From positions 64,001 through 85,121 of IMG/VR virus record IMGVR_UViG_3300005827_000047: a stretch of 21,121 nucleotides of DNA, one strand, 5' to 3'. How positions within the stretch are numbered: the stretch's first letter is position 1; every line of letters begins with the position of its first letter. The position numbers were made by a program, and so were the translations under genes. The notes beneath the pieces were generated by a model that did not search any database, was not told where the DNA came from, and was given only the letters and a program-made list of their open reading frames with translations. Positions 1-6,362 of this stretch are shown piece by piece. This DNA is from a virus.

Positions 1-30
1 TTTATCTCCTATTTTAAATTTTGAACTCAT
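1..30 (-). CDS. Start of a gene cut by the left window edge
   Basis: An ATG at 30-28 on the minus strand opens a frame that runs off the window after ten codons (MSSKFKIGDK). It overlaps the stop of the gene at 27-188 in the usual ATGA arrangement, which supports it as the next cistron of the leftward operon. Too little is visible for a function. Confidence 0.5.
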   Translation of the reverse strand, partial: MSSKFKIGDK

Positions 31-188
31 ATTTTAATATTCTTTATAAATACCATTTTACTATAATAAACACTTCTTCTAACAAGATTATAAGGTAGAA
101 ATAAGTTACAAGGATGATTATTATACACTACTTCACCACTGATTTCTCTCATAATTGTATAATGAGATAGATTTATTTTAGTTTCCAT
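27..188 (-). CDS. Small NLFLP-family protein (53 aa)
   Basis: Function unknown. The protein starts METKINLSHY and carries the core CNLFLPYNL at about residues 27-35, followed by a short basic tail rich in Tyr, Lys and Ile. The same Asn-Leu-Phe-Leu-Pro/Ser core recurs in at least eight other small proteins here (178-333, 312-509, 467-622, 960-1181, 3683-3928, 3921-4136, 4254-4496, 6359-6502), which is the main reason to call this short frame a gene. Its ATG lies inside the end of the gene at 178-333 and its TGA overlaps the next ATG, so it is tightly packed in the operon. No signal peptide or membrane segment is seen. A role in host takeover or counter-defence is a guess from its size and duplication. 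Confidence 0.72.
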   Translation of the reverse strand: METKINLSHYTIMREISGEVVYNNHPCNLFLPYNLVRRSVYYSKMVFIKNIKI

Positions 189-333
189 AACGAGCCTTAT
201 ATTTTAAGTAGTAATGGTTAGTAATATCTTCACTTAAAAATAAGTTTCTAGGAGAAAAGAAAATATCTCTACTGTAGATTTCAAGAAGTAGTCTACTATA
301 ATCATACTCTTCTATACTTGTTTTATTGACCAT
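178..333 (-). CDS. Small NLFLP-family protein (51 aa)
   Basis: Function unknown. It begins MVNKTSIEEYDYSRLL and has IYSRDIFFSPRNLFLSEDI at about residues 19-37, giving the family core with Ser in place of Pro (NLFLS). The Ser-Arg-Asp/Glu stretch before the core resembles SREVY and SREIY in the members at 3921-4136 and 4254-4496, though it sits closer to the core here. The gene overlaps both neighbours by about 10-20 nt in other frames, as expected for translationally coupled phage genes. The tail (HYYLKYKARYGN) is basic and aromatic. No membrane segment or known domain is visible. Confidence 0.72.
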   Translation of the reverse strand: MVNKTSIEEYDYSRLLLEIYSRDIFFSPRNLFLSEDITNHYYLKYKARYGN

Positions 334-509
334 AAATAATGTTCTTTAAACCACCAACCTGTTTTTTCTAGTATTTCTTCACTCATAAATAAATTGTAAA
401 ATGAAGTATAATGAACAATATCTCTTATTCTTACCTCATCAACTATCTGCATAGATTTAACTTCTTTTACATTTGACCCAGTTTCCATAGATAATTCTCT
501 TTTATCCAT
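312..509 (-). CDS. Small NLFLP-family protein (65 aa)
   Basis: Function unknown. The N-terminus MDKRELSMETG matches the M-acidic-basic-E-L opening of other members (for example MERELIERD). The family core is YNLFMSEEIL at about residues 39-48. After the core it reads GWWFKEHYLWSIKQV, which aligns without gaps with GWIKENYLWKLGQM in the next gene upstream at 467-622. That places these two as the closest pair, probably a tandem duplication. It overlaps 467-622 by 43 nt in another frame. A start further in is possible, but the shared N-terminal pattern favours this ATG. Confidence 0.78.
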   Translation of the reverse strand: MDKRELSMETGSNVKEVKSMQIVDEVRIRDIVHYTSFYNLFMSEEILEKTGWWFKEHYLWSIKQV

Positions 510-622
510 CCTAAGTTATTTAGAATATTTTTACTTATAAATAAATTAGCAAAGCTATAATAGAGAATCCTTCTTTTCCTTAACTCTCTAGCTATATATA
601 AAGTATTTTTAACTTCTTCCAT
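467..622 (-). CDS. Small NLFLP-family protein (51 aa)
   Basis: Function unknown. It starts MEEVKNTLYIARELRKRR and has the core ANLFISKNIL at about residues 25-34, then GWIKENYLWKLGQM. The C-terminal half is plainly homologous to the product of 312-509 (NLFMSEEIL then GWWFKEHYLW), although the two genes overlap by 43 nt in different frames. It overlaps the end of 609-956 by 14 nt. The homology to its neighbour is strong evidence that this short frame is translated. Confidence 0.75.
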   Translation of the reverse strand: MEEVKNTLYIARELRKRRILYYSFANLFISKNILNNLGWIKENYLWKLGQM

Positions 623-956
623 ATTTCTTTTTAATAATACTAACTACTTCAACTATGTTCTTAAAGCTTATAAGAGTTATAACATCCATTTTAACTTTTT
701 CTATAGAAACATAGGGGAGTATATTAGAGTTAATCTCACTAATTTCTTTAGAATACTTTATCTTAATATATTGATCAACATAACTCTTACCTCCTAAATC
801 TACAATTCCCTTTAGATCTTCACTTTCACTAATCTTAGTTAAGATAAAATCATTTAGTTGATTAGTTATAATCTGATTACTCTTTATTCTAGGAATGTTA
901 ATCTCTTTAGTAATATAATCAGATAAAGTATCTATTTCTATTTCATTTAGCTTCAT
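609..956 (-). CDS. Hypothetical protein (115 aa)
   Basis: I do not recognise this protein. It begins MKLNEIEIDTLSDYITKEIN and looks soluble and mixed alpha/beta, with many Ile, Lys and Ser residues. There is a Gly-Gly pair (DLGGKSYVDQYIKIKY) near residue 54 and a C-terminal stretch (VEVVSIIKKKYGRS) that is likely helical and basic. It sits between two NLFLP-family genes in the same leftward operon, overlapping 467-622 by 14 nt and lying 3 nt from 960-1181. It lacks the NLFLP core, so I treat it as unrelated to them. Confidence 0.75.
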   Translation of the reverse strand: MKLNEIEIDTLSDYITKEINIPRIKSNQIITNQLNDFILTKISESEDLKGIVDLGGKSYVDQYIKIKYSKEISEINSNILPYVSIEKVKMDVITLISFKNIVEVVSIIKKKYGRS

Positions 957-959
957 CTT

Positions 960-1181
960 TTATAATATGAATATTCTTTTATAAGAGCTATCCTTCTCAG
1001 GAGGTAATACAACACAACAATCAATAGGTAAAAATAAGTTAGATATACATCTATTTGTACTAAACCAGCTATCTGATATAAGATATTCAGGATTAGTATA
1101 ATAATTTTCCCAACTCTTTAAACTAAATATAAGTATTCCTCTTTCATTAAGCTGTACTATTCTATCTTTATTTGCTTTCAT
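960..1181 (-). CDS. Small NLFLP-family protein (73 aa)
   Basis: Function unknown. The family core is CISNLFLPIDCCVVLPP at about residues 45-61, near the C-terminus, followed by a short basic tail (SSYKRIFIL). The N-terminal half (MKANKDRIVQLNERGILIF) differs from the other members, so only the region just before and after the core is shared. The gene starts 22 nt downstream of the DNA polymerase stop codon and is followed 3 nt later by 609-956. Two adjacent Cys residues follow the core; other members lack them. Confidence 0.75.
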   Translation of the reverse strand: MKANKDRIVQLNERGILIFSLKSWENYYTNPEYLISDSWFSTNRCISNLFLPIDCCVVLPPEKDSSYKRIFIL

Positions 1182-1203
1182 AATAATGTTAATTGTTTAA
1201 AGT

Positions 1204-1764
1204 TTACTTAGTCCAGCAAAGAGTAACAGTAGTATCTACTTTCATCTTAACTTTAGTTACATACTTATTACCACATTCTATCATGGTTTTTTCCATATCT
1301 AAAGAGAACATATTTGCTATATCTTCTCTAGCTTCTACATTTATCTCATCATGCACTTGACCAGTTAAAAAGGCTACTTCTTCTTTATACATTAAATTAT
1401 AATGATTTATTAGGTTTCTAACGCCTATTAAAGCTTCTTTAGTAATATTAGCTCCGGAACCTTGAATTAAGTGATTTTTACCTTGCCTCTCAGCTTCTCC
1501 TTCTATAGTCAAAATAGTTTTCCAATCTTTAGAATCCTCTTTTCTTAGCTTAGCAGATTCTTTTAAATTAGGAAACCACCTTATTCTTTTACAAGGATCT
1601 TCTGTAACAGCTTTCATATCCTTTTTAGCTTTATTACCAGATTCCTTTAACCAATTCATTAAAGATGGAAAAGTTTTATCATACTTATTTAATAAGTCTT
1701 CTGCTTCCTCAATAGATATACCTAATGAATCTGCTAATTTATTAGGTCCCATACCATAACACAA
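1204..1764 (-). CDS. polA: DNA polymerase I (family A), exon 2: C-terminal polymerase part
   Basis: This is the C-terminal 186 residues of the replicative family A DNA polymerase, joined to exon 1 (2342-3670) after removal of a group I intron. Exon 2 starts LCYGMGPNKLA, the second half of motif B (O-helix). It contains motif C as GQVHDEINVE (the VHDE catalytic Asp and Glu) and ends KVDTTVTLCWTK, a normal C-terminus for the family. Joining after ...TITFG gives ITFG-LCYGMG, matching the usual FGxxYGM pattern with no change of frame. The open frame seems to extend three bases further (GTG at 1767-1765), but those bases are the intron's 3' end, not a start. The spliced protein is about 629 aa. 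Confidence 0.9.
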   Translation of the reverse strand: MCYGMGPNKLADSLGISIEEAEDLLNKYDKTFPSLMNWLKESGNKAKKDMKAVTEDPCKRIRWFPNLKESAKLRKEDSKDWKTILTIEGEAERQGKNHLIQGSGANITKEALIGVRNLINHYNLMYKEEVAFLTGQVHDEINVEAREDIANMFSLDMEKTMIECGNKYVTKVKMKVDTTVTLCWTK

Positions 1765-2341
1765 CACTAATCTATAGTTTTCACTATAGTGTGGACTATC
1801 CCTTTATGTATTTACCAGTTTTAGCATCCCTGGTACAATGGTGATTTTGATGACATTTCTTACAAAGGACTTCAAGATTATCAAGAGTATTATTACTTCT
1901 ATTTTCATCTTTGTGGTGAACTAAAATATTTAGATTACTACCACACCTTTCACAAATTTTTTCTTTTGTTGTAAAAGGAAGTTTCTTATAAAGACCTATA
2001 CCATTTTTATATTGATGATTATTTTCTCCCCACTGGTTTCCTCCTGAACCAGTCCCGGGTTTTTTAATCAATCCTTTTCTTATCTTATATAAATATGTTA
2101 AATAAGCATTTCTGCATTTTACAGAACAATACTTAGAACTACTATATTTAGTAGCCGGTATATCATCACCACATTTAATACATACTCTCCGTCTAGTCTC
2201 TACACCTTCTTGAGGGTCTTTCAAGCTTGGCTCGGGATTGTCATCAGCTTTATCTGTTAAGAGTTCCCCGAATTTGAAGAGTTTTAATTCGGCCTGTTTT
2301 TTTATTTTATTTGTATTCACAATACAAATATAGTGCATTTA
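1765..2341 (-). ncRNA. Group I self-splicing intron in the DNA polymerase gene
   Basis: The minus strand carries the conserved core elements of a group I intron. Q is AATCCCGAGCCAAGC (2239-2225), R contains AGAGACTAGACGG (2201-2189) and S is AAGGGATAGTCC (1804-1793). P7 pairs GACTA of R with TAGTC of S. P3 pairs AACTCT (2283-2278) with AGAGTA (2188-2183). P4 pairs TCGGG with CCCGA, and P6a is CTTGA/TCAAG. P1 pairs the exon end ATTCGGT (2348-2342) with the guide GCCGAAT (2293-2287), leaving the expected U-G pair at the splice site. Four bases just 5' of the guide (ACAG) can pair with the exon 2 start TTGT as P10. The last intron base is G (1765). The length is 577 nt. Splicing is inferred from structure and from the restored protein motif. 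Confidence 0.93.
1796..2338 (-). CDS. HNH homing endonuclease encoded inside the polymerase intron
   Basis: The C-terminal half has an HNH fold signature: CERCG, then VHHKDENRSNNTLDNLEVLC, then CKKCHQNHHC, with two CxxC zinc pairs, the HH-x-D pair and the Asn/His of the active site (about residues 130-168). An N-terminal zinc finger of type CIKCG...YCSVKCRNAY lies at about residues 53-80. Such proteins cut intron-less alleles and spread the intron. The most distal ATG (2338) lies 3 nt inside the intron and overlaps the in-frame TAA of unspliced exon 1 (TAAATG). The frame stays open through the whole catalytic core, and its TAG stop lies in the S element. There is no internal Met, so the true start could also be a downstream TTG or GTG. 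Free-standing HNH relatives exist in many phages. Confidence 0.88.
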   Translation of the reverse strand: MHYICIVNTNKIKKQAELKLFKFGELLTDKADDNPEPSLKDPQEGVETRRRVCIKCGDDIPATKYSSSKYCSVKCRNAYLTYLYKIRKGLIKKPGTGSGGNQWGENNHQYKNGIGLYKKLPFTTKEKICERCGSNLNILVHHKDENRSNNTLDNLEVLCKKCHQNHHCTRDAKTGKYIKG

Positions 2342-3670
2342 ACCGAATGTAATGGTTTTAGCAGCAGTTCTCTCTACCTTATCCTTCTTAGTAATAGGCT
2401 TATTAAAAAGCATAGATGCAGATATAGAATGAAGATCTTCATCATTATTCAAAGCATTTATAAATACTTCTTCACCACTTTTATCTGCCATTAAGCAAAG
2501 CTCTTGACCACTATAGTCGCACCCTATCCATAAATATCCTTCTCTAGCTTCAAAACAACTTCTAAACTCTTTAGTAGCTGGTATATTTTGCATATTAGGT
2601 GCATTATCCTCCTTATTACCAGAAGATAATCTACCGGTAGATACTATTTGCCAAAACGAAGTATGTACTTTATTAGTATTGGGGTTTACATATTTTAAAA
2701 AAGATTCTCCATAAGTAGAAGCTATTTTAGCTTTAGCTCTAAATTCTTGTAACTTAGATATAAATATATGCAGATCTTTATTCTTCTGAAGAGTTCTATC
2801 TTGAGTATCATCTTCAGGTACTCCTAAAGCTTTTAGTATTTTTAATATTTGACTGGGAGACTCATAGTTTATGTTTACTCTCCTTCTTTCTTCTCCAAAT
2901 AAATCAGACTGCACATATTTAGGTACAAAAGAAGCTAACAAAGGCTCATTTAATACTATAGAATCAAGATCATTACTTATCTCTTGCATATCTAGAAAAT
3001 TCTTAGAAGCATTAGATAACCATTTATCTTTATTTAAATAAACACCATTATACTCAATATCTCCTAAAGCTTTAACTACCTCATTTTCAAGATCCAAACA
3101 ATAATTAAGATTGTACTTATTAATAAGATCCATTTGCTTTTCTCTGATTAGATGAAGATAAGCAACATCTTTAGCAGCATAATCTATCATATAATCAGTA
3201 TAAGGTACTCCATAAGGATAATTATAAAATCCCCCTCTATCATCTTTAGAAAGATGAATATCTAAATATCTAGCTGTTAATTTATCTAATCCATATCCCC
3301 AACTTTCATATCCGGCATAAATTATACACTCAGCCAGCATAGTATCATAAATCTTGTTAAGTAAAATACCTTTATGCTTTAGAAACTTATAGTCAAATTT
3401 AGAATTATGAAGTAAACAAACTCTACTTTCTAAAACTTCTTTAAAGATTCTTATATCTATCTGTCTAGTATCTATAACCCATTGAGTATCCTTATCTCCT
3501 ATTTGCAAACAAACTATTTCTTTAGTATGAGGATCTTTACCCCTAGTTTCTGTATCAACAGCTATTTCTTCTTTATCTTTTACCCAAGTAAAGAAGTCTT
3601 CTAAAGTCTTTTTCTCATAAGCTCCTTGTATTAAAGAATCATAAGTATCTATTAAATACACCATATCCAA
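2342..3670 (-). CDS. polA: DNA polymerase I (family A), exon 1: 3'-5' exonuclease and N-terminal polymerase part
   Basis: Replicative phage DNA polymerase, 443 residues in this exon. The 3'-5' proofreading domain shows Exo I (AVDTETRG, about residues 36-43), Exo II (LLHNSKFDYKFLKH, about 86-99) and Exo III (YAAKDVAYLHL, about 163-173). The polymerase domain follows, with motif A as GCDYSGQELCLMAD (near residue 385; the usual DYSQIELR reads DYSGQELC) and the first half of motif B as RTAAKTITFG at the exon end. The in-frame stop TAA at 2341-2339 is intronic, so unspliced RNA would yield a dead polymerase without motif C. The start ATG is at 3670, with a second ATG two codons later. It lies 12 nt from the gene upstream at 3683. 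Insertion at motif B puts the intron in the most conserved part of the enzyme. Confidence 0.93.
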
Positions 3671-3682
3671 ACTCCTCTATCT

Positions 3683-3928
3683 TTATTCATTTTTAATATG
3701 ATTAATTTTTAAAGTCCATTTTACTTCAAAAAGGTCTTTCATAATAGAATAGGCAGAATAGTTTATATGAAATATAGAAGAAGGTAAAAATAGGTTTAAA
3801 ATATAATCTATTATTAAATCTTTACTATCCTCTTCTATATTTTTATCCGCTATTTCATAACCTTCATAGTAAGTGAACCAATCATTTTCTACAATGATAT
3901 CTCTATTTACAAACTCTTTCTTATCCAT
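3683..3928 (-). CDS. Small NLFLP-family protein (81 aa)
   Basis: Function unknown. It begins MDKKEFVNRDIIVEN, an acidic/basic opening like MDKREL and MERELIERD in related genes. The core is YILNLFLPSSIF at about residues 42-53, followed by a basic C-terminus (VKWTLKINHIKNE). The middle is strongly acidic (NIEEDSKD). It overlaps the gene upstream (3921-4136) by 8 nt and lies directly upstream of the DNA polymerase gene, so the family flanks the polymerase on both sides. No membrane segment is visible. Confidence 0.78.
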   Translation of the reverse strand: MDKKEFVNRDIIVENDWFTYYEGYEIADKNIEEDSKDLIIDYILNLFLPSSIFHINYSAYSIMKDLFEVKWTLKINHIKNE

Positions 3929-4136
3929 ATCTATATTTTATTACCCAAGTAGTTTTATAAGCAGATCCAATAGTAAATAATGAATTAGGAAGAATTAAGT
4001 TCTTACAATTAGGTATCTCATGAGAGTAAAGGAATTTATCATTTACTTCACTTTCAGTATTATAAACCTCTCTAGATATAAATTCTTCATAAATCATCTC
4101 TAACTCTTTGTCTTTTGTCAATTCTTCCATCTTCAT
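3921..4136 (-). CDS. Small NLFLP-family protein (71 aa)
   Basis: Function unknown. The core is CKNLILPNSLFTIG at about residues 44-57, with Ile in place of Phe. Before it lies FISREVYNTESEVN, close to LSREIYKKANVFVN in the member at 4254-4496. These two share both the SRE-aromatic stretch and the NLxLPN core and seem closest relatives. Two ATGs are possible, 4136 (MKMEEL) and 4130 (MEELTKD); the second better matches the family opening. It overlaps the unrelated gene 4087-4272 by 50 nt. The C-terminus TTWVIKYRYG is basic and aromatic, like that of 178-333 (YKARYGN). Confidence 0.78.
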   Translation of the reverse strand: MKMEELTKDKELEMIYEEFISREVYNTESEVNDKFLYSHEIPNCKNLILPNSLFTIGSAYKTTWVIKYRYG

Positions 4137-4272
4137 ATAAATAACATATCCAATCTTCTATTATTACAGCTATAGGTAATCCTTTAGAGAAGGCTTCTTT
4201 TCTTACTTCTTCAGCTGTTTGATTCTTAAATTCTTCTGAATCTAAAAGATTACCTATATCTTTTTCATCCAT
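4087..4272 (-). CDS. Small conserved-looking protein (61 aa)
   Basis: I cannot name this protein. It reads as an N-terminal acidic helix (MDEKDIGNLLDSEEFKNQ), a second helix (AEEVRKEAFSKGLPIAV) and a short beta hairpin ending YEDGRIDKRQ. The pattern helix, Gly-Leu-Pro, hydrophobic strand, then aromatic-x-DGR is one I associate with small bacterial and phage proteins of unknown role, but I cannot confirm a family. It has no NLFLP core. It overlaps 3921-4136 by 50 nt and 4254-4496 by 19 nt, which is a long overlap even for this operon, so one of the starts could be further in. Confidence 0.65.
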   Translation of the reverse strand: MDEKDIGNLLDSEEFKNQTAEEVRKEAFSKGLPIAVIIEDWICYLYEDGRIDKRQRVRDDL

Positions 4273-4496
4273 TTCTTTATGCTTTTAGAATTAATAATTA
4301 ATCTATAAGTTGGTCTCCGATCTTCTTGAGTTTCTTTAAGACAAAATACACCATTAGGAAGATAAAGATTACTGCAATGAGATCTTACTAATCTACGATA
4401 ATTTACATTTACAAATACATTAGCTTTCTTATAAATCTCTCTAGAAAGTACTTGGGATCTGATATTAGTATCTTTATTTAACTCTTCTCTTTCCAT
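4254..4496 (-). CDS. Small NLFLP-family protein (80 aa)
   Basis: Function unknown. It opens MEREELNKDTNIRSQ, has LSREIYKKANVF at about residues 18-29 and the core HCSNLYLPNGVFCLKE at about residues 40-55 (Tyr replaces Phe). The Cys-Ser before the core also appears in the member at 6359-6502 (CSASNLFLP). The C-terminus is basic (KSIKKWMKKI). It is followed by the unrelated 4087-4272 with a 19-nt overlap and preceded by 4511-4759 with a 14-nt gap. Confidence 0.78.
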   Translation of the reverse strand: MEREELNKDTNIRSQVLSREIYKKANVFVNVNYRRLVRSHCSNLYLPNGVFCLKETQEDRRPTYRLIINSKSIKKWMKKI

Positions 4497-4510
4497 AATA
4501 GGTTACTAAT

Positions 4511-4759
4511 TTAAACATCAATTCCTGGATAGTAAGCTCTATTTCTAATAATAGATTCAAGTCTTAAACTCACTTCTTTATCATACCAAGCATACTCTGT
4601 AAAACTTACTTTACTTTTACCTCCAAAGAAATTAGCTACTATATTATCAGATAACATAAGGTTAATCATAAATATTCTACTCATAGGTATGTTATTTATT
4701 GTAATCATGCTATCATCTTCTAGTATAATAACATCTCTTTCAATTAACTCTCTTTCCAT
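4511..4759 (-). CDS. Small protein, probable divergent NLFLP-family member (82 aa)
   Basis: Function unknown. The opening MERELIERDVIILEDD matches the M-E-R-E-L start of 4254-4496 and resembles MDKKEFVNRDIIVEND of 3683-3928 over about fifteen residues. The core is weaker: FMINLMLSDNIV at about residues 30-41, with NLMLS in place of NLFLP. The C-terminal part (SFTEYAWYDKEVSLRLES) is acidic and aromatic. I include it in the family because of the shared N-terminus. It overlaps the start of nothing but its own 5' end overlaps the stop of the radical SAM gene (4740-5615) by 20 nt. Confidence 0.72.
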   Translation of the reverse strand: MERELIERDVIILEDDSMITINNIPMSRIFMINLMLSDNIVANFFGGKSKVSFTEYAWYDKEVSLRLESIIRNRAYYPGIDV

Positions 4760-5615
4760 AATTATATCTATTAAAGTATTCTAAAATGCTCATATCACTA
4801 AAGTTAACTCTATTATCTTTAGTTCTGCTAGTAGGAGAATACTCTTTATTTACAGCATCTATGTACATACTATAAGTAAAATCATCTCCCATATATAAAG
4901 TTTCCCAACCTTTATCAGTAAAGAACCTTTTAACATTTAGTTGTTCTATAGCTAGATTATCAAAAGATAAGTGCACTTTACCTATATACTTTATAATATA
5001 GGTATTCCAATACTTAAGGTTATTCTTAACTTCATCTGAATAGTAGTCTATTCCAAATCCAAAGCTTTTATACCCTAATATAAGGAACTTACCTTTTAAC
5101 TTATCTAGTATATCAATAGAGTTAACTCCGGCTATAATATGATATACAAGATTAGGAGTTAATTCACTTAATAGATCTAAATACTTAAAATTATTTGATG
5201 TTATTGATACCCCTATTCCTTTTACTAGATCTTCTGAGATGAGGAGCTTTATGTCTTCATAATAAGTACCTAAATGTCCTTGATTAACAGTAAGATTGCA
5301 TATAAATCCTTTATCCTTAGCCCATTTCAAGAAGGAATAGAGATCTTTATGAGATAAAGGATTACCTCCTCCTATTGCTAGTTCTATACCTGAAGGAAGT
5401 ATATCTAAAACTTCTTTTAAAGATTCTAAATCCCCATCAATACCTTCTGTAGTAGAGCTTTCATGGCAATATTTACAACCTAAATCACAATAGTTTGTAA
5501 TCTTTACATCTATAGTTTCAGGAAAATCAGGTTCTCCAATTCCTCTTCTAATTTTAGTACCATCTTGAAATATCTCTACTTCAGTATTTCCATTTTTATA
5601 CTTAGTGATTATCAT
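4740..5615 (-). CDS. Radical SAM protein (291 aa)
   Basis: The protein has a radical S-adenosylmethionine signature, TNYCDLGCKYCHES at about residues 40-53, with the CxxxCxxC cluster (Cys43, Cys47, Cys50) that binds the 4Fe-4S cluster. A SAM-binding GGGNPLSH motif, the counterpart of GGEP, lies at about residues 82-89. The rest fits a partial TIM barrel. I see no second Cys-rich SPASM region. Such enzymes start radical chemistry on peptides, RNA or small molecules, and the substrate here is unknown. Its start codon overlaps the end of 5602-6027 by 14 nt, so the two are likely made together. The start ATG at 5615 gives a compact N-terminus before the cluster. Confidence 0.88.
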   Translation of the reverse strand: MIITKYKNGNTEVEIFQDGTKIRRGIGEPDFPETIDVKITNYCDLGCKYCHESSTTEGIDGDLESLKEVLDILPSGIELAIGGGNPLSHKDLYSFLKWAKDKGFICNLTVNQGHLGTYYEDIKLLISEDLVKGIGVSITSNNFKYLDLLSELTPNLVYHIIAGVNSIDILDKLKGKFLILGYKSFGFGIDYYSDEVKNNLKYWNTYIIKYIGKVHLSFDNLAIEQLNVKRFFTDKGWETLYMGDDFTYSMYIDAVNKEYSPTSRTKDNRVNFSDMSILEYFNRYNYGKRVN

Positions 5616-6027
5616 TATCTAGATGTAAAAATGAGTTTCTATTAAAAATAAAATGTCTTAAAGTCTCTTTATCTTCACATATATAATCATACTCATTATC
5701 TGAGCTTTGATGGTCTATATAACTATCTTCAAAGCTAAATATTACATTTGAAGCTGCTGTTTGGTTACATATTACTTCAATAATAGTATCATCATATTTA
5801 CCTCCATGATGAACATTAGACCATACAGCTATATAAGAAGCTTTAGTTTGCGCATCATAAAAGTCTTCTATTCCCCATCCAAAATCTCCCCCAATAAGAA
5901 CTATATTACCATCTTTATCCGGTTGTAATGATGTATCTAAAAGTAAATCTGTATTTTCTGTACTAATAGATATACTATGAGTACTTGAACTATTTGTTTC
6001 AAAAACAGCTGATCTTATTTTTTCCAT
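5602..6027 (-). CDS. Phage protein with N-terminal FETNSSSTHS motif (141 aa)
   Basis: The N-terminus MEKIRSAVFETNSSSTHSIS contains FETNSSSTHS, which I recall as the hallmark start of a phage protein family of unknown function. The remainder is acidic, with Gly-Gly-Asp and Trp-Gly (IGGDFGWGIEDFYDAQTK, about residues 46-63), a His-His-Gly-Gly turn and many Asp, Asn and Ser residues toward the C-terminus. It is cotranslated with the radical SAM gene through a 14-nt overlap. That pairing could mean the Ser/Thr/His-rich start is a substrate of the enzyme, but nothing in the sequence proves it. It is the first gene after the terminator at 6045-6078. Confidence 0.8.
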   Translation of the reverse strand: MEKIRSAVFETNSSSTHSISISTENTDLLLDTSLQPDKDGNIVLIGGDFGWGIEDFYDAQTKASYIAVWSNVHHGGKYDDTIIEVICNQTAASNVIFSFEDSYIDHQSSDNEYDYICEDKETLRHFIFNRNSFLHLDNDNH

Positions 6028-6044
6028 AATTATTTAGTTTAATA

Positions 6045-6078
6045 AACCTCTCTATACGCTGGATAATATAGAGAGGTT
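6045..6078 (-). terminator. Terminator hairpin with alternative pairing upstream
   Basis: On the minus strand AACCTCTCTATA (6078-6067) pairs with TATAGAGAGGTT (6056-6045), a 12-bp stem, followed by TTTATTAAA. The loop contains TATCCAGC (6065-6058), the exact complement of GCTGGATA located upstream at 6105-6098. A second upstream stretch, GGGAGGTT (6117-6110), can pair with the terminator's 5' arm AACCTCTC, competing with the hairpin. It separates 6120-6362 from 5602-6027. Confidence 0.75.
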
Positions 6079-6119
6079 ATGATAGATTCCTACTTAGTAT
6101 CCAGCTATTAACCTCCCGG

Positions 6120-6362
6120 CTAAATATCTTTAATCTGAAACTCTAATTGCTCTAATTGAGTTACTAGAGCTTTAGTTTGCATTATCTTCTTATATTTTAA
6201 TTCCTTAAAAGCTTTAAGTACATCTTCTTTTGTGAAGAATAGGTTAGTTCCTAAAGTGAATAATCTCTCTAGATCATTGCAGTAATAGTCTTCTCCTTTT
6301 ATATGCACTACATCTATATAGTAGATATTAAGGTTTTCCCAAATTAGTATATATGCTTTCAT
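6120..6362 (-). CDS. Hypothetical protein (80 aa)
   Basis: Not recognised. The N-terminal half is predicted beta (MKAYILIWENLNIYYIDVVH) and the C-terminal half helical and basic (DVLKAFKELKYKKIMQTKALVTQLEQLEFQ, split here for length: the helix spans about residues 48-78). TNLFFTKEDV at about residues 39-48 looks a little like the NLFMSEEIL core of the small-protein family, but the pattern 'strand, then TKED, then helix' is common in small proteins, so I do not count it as a member. The stop is TAG. Its ATG overlaps the TGA of 6359-6502 (ATGA). Confidence 0.72.
   Translation of the reverse strand: MKAYILIWENLNIYYIDVVHIKGEDYYCNDLERLFTLGTNLFFTKEDVLKAFKELKYKKIMQTKALVTQLEQLEFQIKDI

Noticed and set aside
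1204-3670. DNA polymerase as a broken pseudogene or two separate genes
   Set aside because: The interruption has all group I intron elements, and joining at the predicted sites restores motif B exactly.
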